Made by a program: the position numbers and the translations under genes. From Bacillota bacterium (GTDB lineage: Bacteria > Bacillota > Clostridia > Christensenellales > Aristaeellaceae), in assembly GCA_030057655.1 (NCBI GenBank), contig JASGUQ010000039.1:30735-94734 (forward strand): a stretch of 64,000 nt of DNA, written 5' to 3'. The notes under the pieces were generated by a model, which saw nothing but the letters and a program-made list of their open reading frames with translations, made no database searches and had not been told where the DNA came from. Position 1 is the stretch's first letter; every line of letters starts with the position of its first letter. Shown piece by piece: positions 36,969-46,193 of the stretch.

Positions 36969-38312
36969 TTAGCGGCGAAACTGCAGTTCGTCCCCGCCGT
37001 CTTTGGGCAGGAAGAACAGGACATTCCCGGTCTGCGTTTCAAAGGCAATGTGGGTGTCAAACACATAGATGCTCTTGGCCGGGGTCTCTGACAGCCTTTC
37101 CGCGATCTCGGTTTCAGGCTTCAGGCGGTAGACCCTGTTGCTGTCCATTGGATTGATAAAATAAACATAATCTTTGTCCGCGTTGAGCGCCGCGGCCCTC
37201 AGCCCTTCCAGCACCTGGGGCGAGGAACCGTCAAGCCCCGCGCGGTAGAGCTGCTGAGCGGCATTTGAATAGTAGAGGGCCGGCCCGCCCTGAAAGAGCG
37301 CCGCGGTGTATGCGGTAACCGGGCCATCTGTCAGGAGCTGGGCTGTCTGGCCGTTCAGGGGCATCCGATAAAGGAGACGATCGTCCTTTCCGGTAAAATA
37401 GGCGTAGCCGTTGTAAGGAAAAGCGCTGCCCGCCAGCATTTCCCGCCCGTTTACATAAGCCCGCATGGTGTTTACTTTTCCATTTTTCAGGTCTGCCCGC
37501 TTCAAGAGCCCGCTTTGGATGTACAGGACGAGCTCATTGGTCACCGAAAGATTGCTGATTCTTTTTTTCAGCACCACCAGGGTGTCACGGCCTTTTTTTC
37601 CGATAGAATCCCGGATAATCCGCTGGACATACTGTTTTTTGGTAATGGTGGTAACGTTTTCCCTCGGGTCGTCAAAAATTGAGTATATCTTCTCCTCTTT
37701 TTTGGACAGATAACGATTAAAGTAGTACAGGTCTTTCCCCAGGGTGTCCAGGCAGTCGTACTCCACCGCGCCATAGGCTCTTTTCGCGCTCCTGAAGGGC
37801 GGGGCGGACTCCATCAGATAGCCTTTGGCGTCAACGTAAAACAGCCACCCGTATCCCATGGCCGCCTTCCCGCCGTTTGGCGCGTTGGCAACGCCCGTCA
37901 GGTCATCAAAGCCGGTGCCGGTCACCCTGGTGTCGGCGCCGCCGGTATTTAGCCCCATGTCGCCAAAGGCCATGACTGTCAGGGTGAAGGTGTCCGTGGT
38001 TTTAGCCGACGCCGCCTTGTCAGCCGCCTCCACCACGAATTTGTAGGTTCCCGCCTTTCGAGGCGTCCCGTAGATCAGCCCGTTCTCGTTCATGGCAAGC
38101 CCCATGGGAAGGCTGTGTTCCGCATCATCCCCCGGCACGAAGGAAAAGGTGACTGAGCCTGAACCGCTGGCCTTGATCTGCGTGGTGTAGTAAACGCCCT
38201 GCATGGCGTCTGGCAGCTCCCTGCCTGTGGTAAATTCCGGCGCCGCGGAAGAAAGACCGATCAGCGGCAGCAAGATCAGGACTGCGGCCAGAAAAAGAGT
38301 TGTTCTTTTCAT
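36969..38312 (-). CDS. Secreted Ig-like plus beta-propeller-like protein
   Basis: A 447-residue protein with a signal peptide (cleavage near SSA-APE). Residues ~25-115 match a putative Ig domain (LPDAMQGVYYTTQIKASG, GLIYGTPRKAGTYKF). Residues ~125-447 contain repeated YFTGKDDRLLYRMPL and YYSNAAQQLYRAGL-like units, the DUF5050-type beta-propeller also found outside kinase 2 at 49106-51010. It may therefore sense the same kind of ligand as that kinase. AAGGAGGT precedes the ATG. Confidence 0.72.
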   Translation of the reverse strand: MKRTTLFLAAVLILLPLIGLSSAAPEFTTGRELPDAMQGVYYTTQIKASGSGSVTFSFVPGDDAEHSLPMGLAMNENGLIYGTPRKAGTYKFVVEAADKAASAKTTDTFTLTVMAFGDMGLNTGGADTRVTGTGFDDLTGVANAPNGGKAAMGYGWLFYVDAKGYLMESAPPFRSAKRAYGAVEYDCLDTLGKDLYYFNRYLSKKEEKIYSIFDDPRENVTTITKKQYVQRIIRDSIGKKGRDTLVVLKKRISNLSVTNELVLYIQSGLLKRADLKNGKVNTMRAYVNGREMLAGSAFPYNGYAYFTGKDDRLLYRMPLNGQTAQLLTDGPVTAYTAALFQGGPALYYSNAAQQLYRAGLDGSSPQVLEGLRAAALNADKDYVYFINPMDSNRVYRLKPETEIAERLSETPAKSIYVFDTHIAFETQTGNVLFFLPKDGGDELQFRR

Positions 38313-38604
38313 AGACTACCTCCTTATGGGTTTTGTCGTTTATACCGGGAAGCGATTTACCCGGAAACGCATATCCGGCGCTTTCCGGGCAAGACAAAAC
38401 ATCGTTTTTGCAAAGGAGCGGTCTGGCGTCAGAGCCTGAGAGACAGAAGAGTAAACTGGGGGATCGTCGTTTTTAGTTTTCCAGGGTAGTTGTTACAGTG
38501 CGGTCTTTGGAAACAGCGCGGTTTTTTGAGCTTTCAATTTTCTTTCTTGTTGGTGTTATCATCTCAAAGTATCATGATTTTGTCAATGAAATAGCAGCAG
38601 CAAC
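38313..38604. other. Gene-free gap upstream of the Ig/propeller gene
   Basis: No reading frame is supported. On the minus strand TTGACA (38586-38581), a 17-nt spacer and GATGAT (38563-38558) make a weak promoter for the Ig/propeller gene. I see nothing else. Confidence 0.35.
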
Positions 38605-39507
38605 TTATTTTAACTGCATCATCACGCTAAACAGGATGATGCCCAGCGCGATTGCCGTAAAAACCACACAAACGATGTTGATCCAAGGCCTGTATTTTTT
38701 AAACCGGGTCAGGTTCAAAACTGCGATCATGGAAAAGAAGAAAAACGGCAGGGAAATCAGGCTTGCAAAGAACCAGGGGTTGAAATATCCTTCAACAAGC
38801 ACATAGATATTCGATGCGACAAACCATGCATAGGTGAGAAGAAGCATCAGTGCCGCAGATATTACAGAGAGGCTGTGCTTGCGGCGGCTGAGACGAACCA
38901 GGGCGCCGACATTCCCCTCGCTCTTTGAACCGAATTTTGCGGGATGAAGCGGCGCTGTCAGAACAAAAATGACCAGCAGGCATAAGAACAGCGCGCTGGC
39001 TGCGGCGGTAAAAAGAATTTTTGGTGTGCGGTACGCGAGACGGCGGAGTTTCCCTGACATCTCCGTGAACGAATTGCCATAGATGGGTTTTGTTTCTGTT
39101 TCCTGCCCGCCCTGATAATAGACATCGCCAGAGAATCTGTTTCCGGAAGAACCCGCGTGCGAGTCGAGCAGCAGCACGATTGCGCCCTGTGCGGCGATGT
39201 TTTCGGCAATGTTTTTTACATCCAGTGTGACAGATTTTCCCTCAGCAGAATAAATCTTGATCAGTATTCCGCTGTTCCCAGGCAGGACAACAAAGTCGTT
39301 CTTCTTAGCGCCACAACTCCCGTTTGAGAGCAGGTCCGCTGACGGAATCGTGTTGAAGTCTTGACTGAACTTTTTATAGTCGATCCCATTGCTGTCAAAT
39401 GATGTTGCCGGATGATAAAGATCCGGATTTTTTGAAAAAGACACAACAGAACCAGCGGCACAGCACAGGAACAGGATCAGCAATAAGATTTTCAATGTTT
39501 TCATCTT
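38605..39507 (-). CDS. Membrane protein with extracytoplasmic domain
   Basis: A 300-residue protein with an N-terminal hydrophobic helix, an extracytoplasmic region (~30-160, including FVVLPGNSGILIKIYSAEG and AIVLLLDSHAGSSGN) and four C-terminal membrane helices. The region near 110-120 has a cysteine-less disulfide-free beta pattern; one CGAKK motif lies near 66. No family is recognised. The ATG at 39507 is the third possible start; 39516 is nearly as good. It is the last gene of a minus-strand cluster from 43005. Confidence 0.68.
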   Translation of the reverse strand, partial: KMKTLKILLLILFLCCAAGSVVSFSKNPDLYHPATSFDSNGIDYKKFSQDFNTIPSADLLSNGSCGAKKNDFVVLPGNSGILIKIYSAEGKSVTLDVKNIAENIAAQGAIVLLLDSHAGSSGNRFSGDVYYQGGQETETKPIYGNSFTEMSGKLRRLAYRTPKILFTAAASALFLCLLVIFVLTAPLHPAKFGSKSEGNVGALVRLSRRKHSLSVISAALMLLLTYAWFVASNIYVLVEGYFNPWFFASLISLPFFFFSMIAVLNLTRFKKYRPWINIVCVVFTAIALGIILFSVMMQLK

Positions 39508-39582
39508 TAACATCCATCCCGCTTGTGTCCAAAGATGCAACTCAGCTTCATAGCAATGCCTCCATCTTTTTATAACTGATTT

Positions 39583-40149
39583 TTATCTTGCATAAGTTCC
39601 AATCACCGTCGCTTCCGCAAGCACCTTGTCTTTCAGCAGCTTCTTCATGGCGGGAAGCTTGAAACCGGCTTTCAGCTTCAGGGGTTCGGACAGCGCGTAG
39701 ACCGTAAAGACATAGCGGTGCACGCCGGAGGGCGGCGTGGGCCCGCCGTATCCAAGGGTGCCAAAGTCATTTTTGCCCTGAATGACCTCCTTTGGCCAGT
39801 CAAGGCTTGCGTTTTCAGGGATCTCGCAGATTGAACCGTCAACTGGGATGTTGACAGCCAGCCAATGCACCCAATCGCCCCCGTCCGGATCGATCACGGT
39901 GATGGCAAGGGCGGCGGTGTTCTCCGGGATGTTGCTGATGGTTAAAGGCGGGGACAGCGAGGGGATGTTTTTCTTAATGAACTGTTCTCCCTTCGCGCCA
40001 TAAGGCAAGCTAAGCGCGCCCTCCACAATGGCGGCGCTGGTCACGGTCATTTCCGGCAGCGGCGTCGGCTCTGCAGCGGATTCTGAAAAGGCGGTTAATC
40101 CTGACAGCAGAACAGAAAGGACGAGCAAAAACGGAATGATGCGTTTCAT
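39583..40149 (-). CDS. Secreted PEBP/YbhB-family protein
   Basis: A 188-residue phosphatidylethanolamine-binding protein homologue with a signal peptide (~1-25). The ligand-site motifs of this family are intact: AITVIDPDGGDWVHWLAVNIP and GYGGPTPPSGVHRYVFTVYAL. Bacterial YbhB/YbcL proteins are usually small and cytoplasmic or periplasmic; this one is exported. AGGAGG precedes the ATG. The role in this cluster is unknown. Confidence 0.9.
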   Translation of the reverse strand: MKRIIPFLLVLSVLLSGLTAFSESAAEPTPLPEMTVTSAAIVEGALSLPYGAKGEQFIKKNIPSLSPPLTISNIPENTAALAITVIDPDGGDWVHWLAVNIPVDGSICEIPENASLDWPKEVIQGKNDFGTLGYGGPTPPSGVHRYVFTVYALSEPLKLKAGFKLPAMKKLLKDKVLAEATVIGTYAR

Positions 40150-40217
40150 TTGATGATTCCTCCTTCATTCATTTGAAATCGTTTGGATAAATGGTGTAGT
40201 GTCTGATGTGCATTGAA

Positions 40218-41114
40218 CTACTTCAGCAGGCGGGCCGTATTGAAGTAGATAACACCGTTTCCCTGAAAATTCACCAGCATTGCCAGCGTGTATTGATCAG
40301 GCAGCATCCATGCTTGCCAGGGGGAGGCTTCAATTTGAAGCAGCGTTTCAGAAGGCATGCCAAGCGTGGTTAACAACGCGGCAATCTGGCTGAAGTCTGT
40401 CAGATTTGCTTCTCCGTACATTTTGGAAAGAAGGGTGCGAAGCTCCTCATAAAACCCTCCCTTGGCATTGTCTTTTTGTACTTCTTGAGCAGCAAACACT
40501 AGTTGGTCGTCTTTGAATCCATACCCGGAAAACATTTCCCCCTGCTCCCATTTGACAGTTTTGGGGCTGTACAGGATCGGGATCGCTTCAAACATGGTGG
40601 CTTGCCTAACGTTGTCTTTTCCCAGCAGCGCAGTCACATCATCCATTGTCGAATCCCAGGTGATGTTCCCGGGCAGGGTGAAACGCTGGTCTGCTTCCGA
40701 CCATTTGCCCAGCTGCGCTTGCAGGCTGCCGGAAGTTTCTTCTTCAAAGGACAGGGTGAGCGCCGCTATGTCCAGCGCCTTGGGGATGGCGAACAGATAG
40801 GTGAGGATACCGTCTTTTACTGTCGCTGCGCCGGGCTTGCAGATTTGGCCGCTTTCGTCCCTCAGGCAGGCGGATTCGTATAAAGCGTGCGACAGGGCCT
40901 CGTCAGCCGCCAGCGTTTCCGGCACCTTTATCCTAAGGGCGACGGCACGCTCGTCATCCTTCATGCCGGCAGGGGCAAACATGGGTTTTTCCTGTATCTC
41001 AACAAGCTGAATGCTGTAATCGCGCCAGGCATATTCGCCCGTTTCAAGGGCAAAGGACACAGGCAGCGAGAGGATGAAAAACAGAACAATGAGTATAGAA
41101 ATTTTCTTTTTCAT
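40218..41114 (-). CDS. Secreted protein, WxDY-type N-terminal domain
   Basis: A 298-residue protein with a signal peptide (MKKKISILIVLFFIL; cleavage near SFA-LET). The mature N-terminus AWRDYSIQLVEIQEK resembles the starts of the secreted proteins at 51079-52380 and 61243-61767 (W-x-D/N-Y-x-I/F). The C-terminal half is unassigned (ITWDSTMDDVTALLGKDNV is like a short-repeat fold). The start is the ATG at 41114 after AAAGGAG; an upstream extension has no ribosome site. Confidence 0.72.
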   Translation of the reverse strand: MKKKISILIVLFFILSLPVSFALETGEYAWRDYSIQLVEIQEKPMFAPAGMKDDERAVALRIKVPETLAADEALSHALYESACLRDESGQICKPGAATVKDGILTYLFAIPKALDIAALTLSFEEETSGSLQAQLGKWSEADQRFTLPGNITWDSTMDDVTALLGKDNVRQATMFEAIPILYSPKTVKWEQGEMFSGYGFKDDQLVFAAQEVQKDNAKGGFYEELRTLLSKMYGEANLTDFSQIAALLTTLGMPSETLLQIEASPWQAWMLPDQYTLAMLVNFQGNGVIYFNTARLLK

Positions 41115-41171
41115 GATGGGCTTCTCCTTTAAATCATTGATGCAAATGGAACAGTTCATTGAAAACCCGGG

Positions 41172-42056
41172 TCAGCGCAGGCGGTACAGGAGGGCAAAAA
41201 GCACGATCACGATAAAAATGCCGCTCATCCACAGGTTCCATTTTTTAGCGCTGTTCAGCCGCTGCTGCGCGATGTCGTCAAAGGGATGCTTGGCAGCGCG
41301 CAGGGTCTTGACCAGCGGCACGATTCCCAGGAAATAACACCAGAAATTGAGGATGCTCCACAGCACCAGGCCGATTTTGACCGAACGCACGCGCTTTTTG
41401 CCGGGCTGGGGCTCGCGGTAATCTGTGTTGGGATTTTGCTCAAGCACGATGCCTGTTCCGGTTTTAAACAGCACGTCAACGCGCACGGGGCCGGAAGCAG
41501 GGGCGTCAAACTCGATCTCTTTTAACGCCACGCCCTCGCATACGGCGCTCAGGCGGTTATGGGCAAAGGCCAATTCGGTCTGGACAACCCCGCCGCTGCC
41601 CAGGGGCGTCAGCTCCCTGCCGTTTAGGGTGAGCCTGATCTTGTTGGCAGAGCCGATGATCCCTTGCTTGTGGACGATGTACAGTGCGCTGGGTGCGGCC
41701 AGCCTTTCAGCGGTGGCTTCCAACTGGGCGATCTGCTGCTGTTGCTCCTCAACCCGCTTGTTTTCCGCTTCCGCCTCAATCGGCGCCTGTCTGATGGCGC
41801 TGATCAGGGCAATGATCTCGCTGATGATGACCAGAACAATGATGCCGATAAACGCGATGGGCGGCAGTTTGATGCTTCCAAACAGAACGATGGTCCCGCC
41901 GTCATTCATGACGCCCACGCCCCAGACCAGAATACCGATTGACCAGATGAGATCATAGATCGCGCCCGCTTTTTTTGATTTCTTTCGGATGAAGCTGCCC
42001 AGGATCAAAAGCGGGATAAACAGGGTCATGGGGGACAATTCTGTACTTCTTCTCAT
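41172..42056 (-). CDS. Membrane protein with coiled coil and beta domain
   Basis: A 294-residue protein with membrane helices at ~10-30, 36-60 and 65-90 at the N-terminus, a coiled coil rich in E/Q (~95-120) and a soluble domain (~123-205: SALYIVHKQGIIGSANKIRLTL). Two more helices close the protein. The soluble part resembles the small beta domain of DUF2846/PEGA-like proteins. It starts 16 nt after the previous gene. Function is unknown. Confidence 0.7.
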   Translation of the reverse strand: MRRSTELSPMTLFIPLLILGSFIRKKSKKAGAIYDLIWSIGILVWGVGVMNDGGTIVLFGSIKLPPIAFIGIIVLVIISEIIALISAIRQAPIEAEAENKRVEEQQQQIAQLEATAERLAAPSALYIVHKQGIIGSANKIRLTLNGRELTPLGSGGVVQTELAFAHNRLSAVCEGVALKEIEFDAPASGPVRVDVLFKTGTGIVLEQNPNTDYREPQPGKKRVRSVKIGLVLWSILNFWCYFLGIVPLVKTLRAAKHPFDDIAQQRLNSAKKWNLWMSGIFIVIVLFALLYRLR

Positions 42057-42072
42057 GGAAGTATACTCCTTT

Positions 42073-43005
42073 TTATTGAATCGTTAAAGAGTTGAAAATG
42101 GCTTCCGTATGCGTCAGGGCTTCCTGACCCAAAAACAGGATCAGCAATGCGGTTCTTCCTTTGCCCAGGGCATAAAAGGCCAAAGGACCCGCTCCTGTCT
42201 GCCCGGTGATCAGCGCTGCTTTCCAGGGACCTATCGTGACCATTTCGGGCTTTGCCTCCACCTTGGTGGATTTTGGCAGGTATTGGATGGCCAGAGACGG
42301 GGCGAGGGCTTCCGTATAATCGGTGTCCAGCGTGCGCGCCCGAACCATGATCGTGTTGCCCTTTGTTTTGTCGATAAAAGCGATGCCGGTGTCCTGCTCC
42401 AGCATGTTGTAATTTTCAGGATACAACAGGGAATAATTCTTGCGCTCAAGCAGCATGTAGCCATCCCGGGCAAGCGGTTTTTCCGTATCGTTCACAACGA
42501 TGGAGGAAAGAATGCTTTCCTGCGCGTCAAGGACAGCGTCGCCGATGAAGCGGAACACCAGCATGTGCGAACCGTCTGAAAGGTAGACCTGCTGCGCCTT
42601 CGTGCTCCCGGCCCAGGTGCCAAAAGCGCGGAAACCCTTGAGCGCGCCAAACTGCAGCATTTCATACTTCCCGCTTAATTTCAGGTTGCTTTTGCTGTTC
42701 TGTTGCTGTTTGATCAGGCTCTGGATGGTGGGCTCGTCCGTTTTCTCATCCCCGGTCAACACCATGAGATCAGTTGTGATAGAAAAAGCCTGGATGCCGC
42801 TGTCCTGCCTGCCGGGCACCTCCAGGAGCAGAGAGCCGTCTTTCGCGGTTCTCTGGTTCCATTTGGCGGGATACTGGAAGCTGAAAACTTCGTCCCGGTA
42901 TTCCTTCATCTGCTCTGCCAGGGTCATGGGCAGGCTGAACAGGATCATCACCGCCAAAATAACTGAAACCGCTGTTTTTGATGTCCGTTGGATGTTTGAG
43001 TACAT
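42073..43005 (-). CDS. Secreted protein with two PsbP/DcrB-like repeats
   Basis: A 310-residue protein with a signal peptide (~1-30). Residues ~35-165 and ~175-310 look like one beta domain repeated: EVFSFQYPAKWNQRT with FRAFGTWAGST, then NYSLLYPENYNMLE with PWKAALITGQT. This pattern occurs in PsbP- and DcrB-like proteins. AAGGAGGAAAAT precedes the ATG. A palindromic operator and a -10-like box (TAAGAT) 37-80 nt upstream suggest control by the GTGCAA/TTGCAC regulator. Confidence 0.72.
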   Translation of the reverse strand: MYSNIQRTSKTAVSVILAVMILFSLPMTLAEQMKEYRDEVFSFQYPAKWNQRTAKDGSLLLEVPGRQDSGIQAFSITTDLMVLTGDEKTDEPTIQSLIKQQQNSKSNLKLSGKYEMLQFGALKGFRAFGTWAGSTKAQQVYLSDGSHMLVFRFIGDAVLDAQESILSSIVVNDTEKPLARDGYMLLERKNYSLLYPENYNMLEQDTGIAFIDKTKGNTIMVRARTLDTDYTEALAPSLAIQYLPKSTKVEAKPEMVTIGPWKAALITGQTGAGPLAFYALGKGRTALLILFLGQEALTHTEAIFNSLTIQ

Positions 43006-43047
43006 TGTATTTTCCTCCTTTTTGTTTAGCTTGTCTTAGTTGCCATC

Positions 43048-43151
43048 ATCTTAACGGAAGGATCAAAAGAGAAAGCGTGCAAATTGCACAATTTGAAAAA
43101 TATTTTACTGTGCAATTTGCACGCTTTTGATCCGAGCTTTTTTGTTATCAT
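43048..43151. promoter_or_regulatory. Divergent control region with two GTGCAA-W-TTGCAC operators
   Basis: Operators GTGCAAATTGCAC (43077-43089) and GTGCAATTTGCAC (43110-43122) are inverted copies, centres 33 bp apart, and lie inside a larger inverted repeat (GGATCAAAA at 43060-43068, TTTTGATCC at 43125-43133). Exactly 23 nt outside each is a -10-like hexamer: TAAGAT on the minus strand (43053-43048) and TATCAT on the plus strand (43146-43151). No -35 hexamer is needed if the regulator is an activator centred near -41.5. Confidence 0.75.
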
Positions 43152-43193
43152 CGGATCAACGGTGAAAATCCTAAATAAAAGGAGGCAAGAGGG

Positions 43194-43259
43194 ATGAACG
43201 CCAGGGGTGGCGAGACCGCTATAAAAATCACTCTGGGGTTTGCGCCGAAAAAAGCGTAA
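43194..43259 (+). CDS. Possible 21-residue leader peptide
   Basis: ATG at 43194 follows AAAGGAGG with a spacer of 7-8 nt, and the frame ends with TAA at 43259, 30 nt before the next ATG, which has its own site (ATAGGAGG). The peptide MNARGGETAIKITLGF... is basic and has no signal or regulatory codon run. It could be a real small protein or a leader tuning the downstream gene. Confidence 0.4.
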   Translation: MNARGGETAIKITLGFAPKKA

Positions 43260-43289
43260 AAAACAATAACAGTTATAGGAGGAATTTTT

Positions 43290-43886
43290 ATGGGTATTTT
43301 TGATTTTCTGAAGAAGAGCAAGGCGGCAAGTAAACCGTCCGCACCCGTCACCAAGGCGGCAAGTAAACCGTCCGCACCCGTCACCAAGGCGGCTGGTGAA
43401 CCGTCCGCGCCCAGCACCAAGGCGCCGGGAACGTCCGCCGCAGTGACGCTTCCAGGCAGCGCGGCACCCTGTGATTGGGCTGAAAGCGCAGGGGATATAT
43501 TGAACGCGATTAAAAACACCTGGGGCGTGACGGTCAAGCCTTACAGGATCAGCGAGCAGGACGCGCGGTCACTGGAGCGGCAATGCCCGATGGCCGGGGA
43601 TTTGCGTTTCGAACAGGCTCAGTATGCCGTGGAGCAGTCCAAAAACAGCGTCTTCTGGCATGAATACGGTGCGTGGAATGATTTTGGGTACGCGAAGTTC
43701 CTCTACAAGGGAAGGCTGTACTACATCAACGTCTCCCCCACCATGAAGCTGACCCAATCGATGTACGACCGCTTGGGCGATTTGAACAACATGGCGAAGA
43801 TACTGATCTGCCTTGCGCACAAGGCGGGGGTCGACCGCGAACAGCTGGTGCTTGTACTGGAAGGGGAACTGACGGATCAGAAATGA
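43290..43886 (+). CDS. Cytoplasmic protein with repeat-rich N-terminus
   Basis: A 198-residue protein without a signal. Residues ~11-44 repeat AASKPSAPVTK (two exact, one diverged), a flexible linker. The rest (~55-198) is a small alpha/beta domain with a single family-like run, WHEYGAWNDFGYAKFLYKG. No family is recognised. It starts the plus-strand cluster that includes kinase 1, so it may be an intracellular partner of it. Confidence 0.72.
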   Translation: MGIFDFLKKSKAASKPSAPVTKAASKPSAPVTKAAGEPSAPSTKAPGTSAAVTLPGSAAPCDWAESAGDILNAIKNTWGVTVKPYRISEQDARSLERQCPMAGDLRFEQAQYAVEQSKNSVFWHEYGAWNDFGYAKFLYKGRLYYINVSPTMKLTQSMYDRLGDLNNMAKILICLAHKAGVDREQLVLVLEGELTDQK

Positions 43887-43914
43887 TTCGGCGCGGAACA
43901 GGGAGGAGAAAATC

Positions 43915-46176
43915 ATGAAAAAATATCAGGGGTTTCTAATGATGCTGCTTGTTTGCCTGCTGGTCTTTAGCGGCGCAGCGCGGGCGGACACGCTGGAGGA
44001 GGACATCAAAGCGCTGCATGAGGCGGACAGTTTTGACGCGCAGCTTGCTTTGCTTAACAAGATCGCGGTGGAAAACGCCGCTGAACTGGAGGTCGGCAGC
44101 TGGGACAACGACTTGAACGCCGATGCAGCGCCCGGATTGCCCGAGATGCTGAATCCAAAACATTGGGATAAAGTATATGCCGACTACCTGCCCGAGGCTG
44201 TTAAGGGACATAAATTCATCGCGCTATACTACCGCGATGGCGTTCCTGAGCCGGAAATTGCTGGAAATTTTTTAGCGCGTTTCCCTTCCGCCATGCGCGC
44301 CAAGTCTCTTGTTGAGGCGGAATACACGCTGATTGTACGCCATCAATATGTGCCCTCGGGGTACGAATACAGGCCGGCCGCCACCAGCTACCACAGCGAT
44401 TACAGCGCGTATGTCGTCGATATGAAGTCTGGCGAAGTCACCCGCCTTTGGGGGCGTCGAAACAAAGCGAAGCTTGTCGGAAAAATCGGGGATCTGAACG
44501 GCGAAGAATTCTCGCAGCAGGAAATTTGGAACATGCTGCGCTCATATTTGTTCATTGAACCCCGGCATACCCAGGCTGACGGAACGGTGCTGCTGTTTGG
44601 CATCAACGGTGAAAACTGCTACCTCAAAGGGTTTGAGGGAAGGCTGACGGTGTTGGATTTGCCTGCCAGGGTAGACGGCTATAACGTCACAGAGATTTGC
44701 GGACATTGCTTTGAAAGAAACAATGACCTAACAACCGTCATTTTGCCTGAAGGGCTCAAGCATATCATGGACGATGCCTTTTCGGAGTGTTCCAACCTGC
44801 AAAGCATTGAACTGCCCAACACGCTGGAAACCATCGGTGAAAGAGCCTTTTCGCATGATAAACAGCTGCAGCGCATTGTTCTTCCAGATTCGCTTGTTTC
44901 AATAAGGAATAATGCCTTTTTTGGCTGTGATAAGCTTGCCCGGCTCGTGCTTGGCTCAGGTCTCACCACATTGCAGGAGACTGGCTTATGGACCTGCCGC
45001 AGCCTTGCCTGCTGCTATGTTCCGGCAAGCCTGACAATCAACTTGTCCGATGCGGGCATCAACGAATATACGGTGATCTATGCCCCGGAGGGCAGTTACG
45101 CCCTGGAATGGGCGGCAGAAAATGGCTACAGGCATGTTGTTTGTGATCATCCGGATAACATGCCTGACGCGGAATATATCACGCAGGAAGATTTTGAGTT
45201 TTGCGTCTTCAATGGCGAAGCGACGTTATGCTGCTACACAGGAAAGGACGCTCTGGTGACCATCCCTGAAACGGCAGGAGGCGCGCCTGTGACGCGCATC
45301 ATGTATGGCGCATTCTTTGACGCAGAGAACCTAGAGAGCCTTTGGCTGCCAAAGAGCGTAAAGACGGTAGATGAGTACGGAGTACCACTCTATCACGATG
45401 GCCAGATTCATGCATATATTCCGGGTATGGAAACCAACCTTCGGAATGATTCCATAAAAAACGGTCACAAGACGGGAACGTTGATTCTGCACGCCCCCGA
45501 AGGCAGCCTTGCGCAGCGTTATGTGACGGAAAAAAACAGCAAGAAGCTGCTCTTTGAAGCCTGGGATGGAGGAGGCGATGATTCCGGCACAGGCTCTGTA
45601 TCCGATGGAAGCGCCGTACCCGGCCTGAGTTCCGCACCTGATGCAAGTTCCATAGCCGACGCGCTGAAGTTGGCCAAAAAGGTTCAGCAGAATGTTGTTT
45701 CCTTCTGGAAAACCTGTGACCGGAAGGAGTACGCCTGGCTTGAGCGCGTGCCGGGCTATGACATCAGCAAGCCGGAGGCGGCAGGGGTGCTACGCATCAC
45801 GCAGACACAGTTTGACGAGCTGGCGCTGCTGCTGGGCGGCAAGGACGGCGTGGCTGCCGCTTTCGCGACCATTGTGAACACCCAGTTCAGCCAGCCTTAC
45901 GCCAAGGCGGCAGAAAAGACGGCGCAGAGTGATCTCTTGAGCCCTGCCAGCGATGGTTCCTGCGCCATTGTTGTGCTGGCTTACCAAACGGACATTGTGC
46001 TGGCCGTTCTTCAGGGGGACGGCAGCGCGCAGGCTGCCCTGATCTGCTCTACGCCCAAAATCATTCAGACGCTCTCCCCCGAATCCATCCTGAAAATCGC
46101 GGCGGATTTCGGCATCACGGAGGGCGAATGCGCTGTGTACAGGGGTGATGAACTTTTGGTATTATTGAACAAATAA
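43915..46176 (+). CDS. Secreted BspA-type leucine-rich repeat protein
   Basis: A 753-residue protein with a signal peptide (cleavage near ARA-DTL). Residues ~250-345 have LRR_5 units such as LTTVILPEGLKHIMDDAFSE and LQSIELPNTLETIGERAF; a second set (~410-510) holds ESLWLPKSVKTV. The C-terminal ~170 residues are separate, after a GS-rich linker, and end in EGECAVYRGDELLVLL. BspA-type LRRs are common in host- or particle-binding surface proteins. It lies 28 nt after the previous gene and 17 nt before kinase 1. Confidence 0.85.
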   Translation: MKKYQGFLMMLLVCLLVFSGAARADTLEEDIKALHEADSFDAQLALLNKIAVENAAELEVGSWDNDLNADAAPGLPEMLNPKHWDKVYADYLPEAVKGHKFIALYYRDGVPEPEIAGNFLARFPSAMRAKSLVEAEYTLIVRHQYVPSGYEYRPAATSYHSDYSAYVVDMKSGEVTRLWGRRNKAKLVGKIGDLNGEEFSQQEIWNMLRSYLFIEPRHTQADGTVLLFGINGENCYLKGFEGRLTVLDLPARVDGYNVTEICGHCFERNNDLTTVILPEGLKHIMDDAFSECSNLQSIELPNTLETIGERAFSHDKQLQRIVLPDSLVSIRNNAFFGCDKLARLVLGSGLTTLQETGLWTCRSLACCYVPASLTINLSDAGINEYTVIYAPEGSYALEWAAENGYRHVVCDHPDNMPDAEYITQEDFEFCVFNGEATLCCYTGKDALVTIPETAGGAPVTRIMYGAFFDAENLESLWLPKSVKTVDEYGVPLYHDGQIHAYIPGMETNLRNDSIKNGHKTGTLILHAPEGSLAQRYVTEKNSKKLLFEAWDGGGDDSGTGSVSDGSAVPGLSSAPDASSIADALKLAKKVQQNVVSFWKTCDRKEYAWLERVPGYDISKPEAAGVLRITQTQFDELALLLGGKDGVAAAFATIVNTQFSQPYAKAAEKTAQSDLLSPASDGSCAIVVLAYQTDIVLAVLQGDGSAQAALICSTPKIIQTLSPESILKIAADFGITEGECAVYRGDELLVLLNK

Positions 46177-46193
46177 GAAGGAGGGCGGATCAT

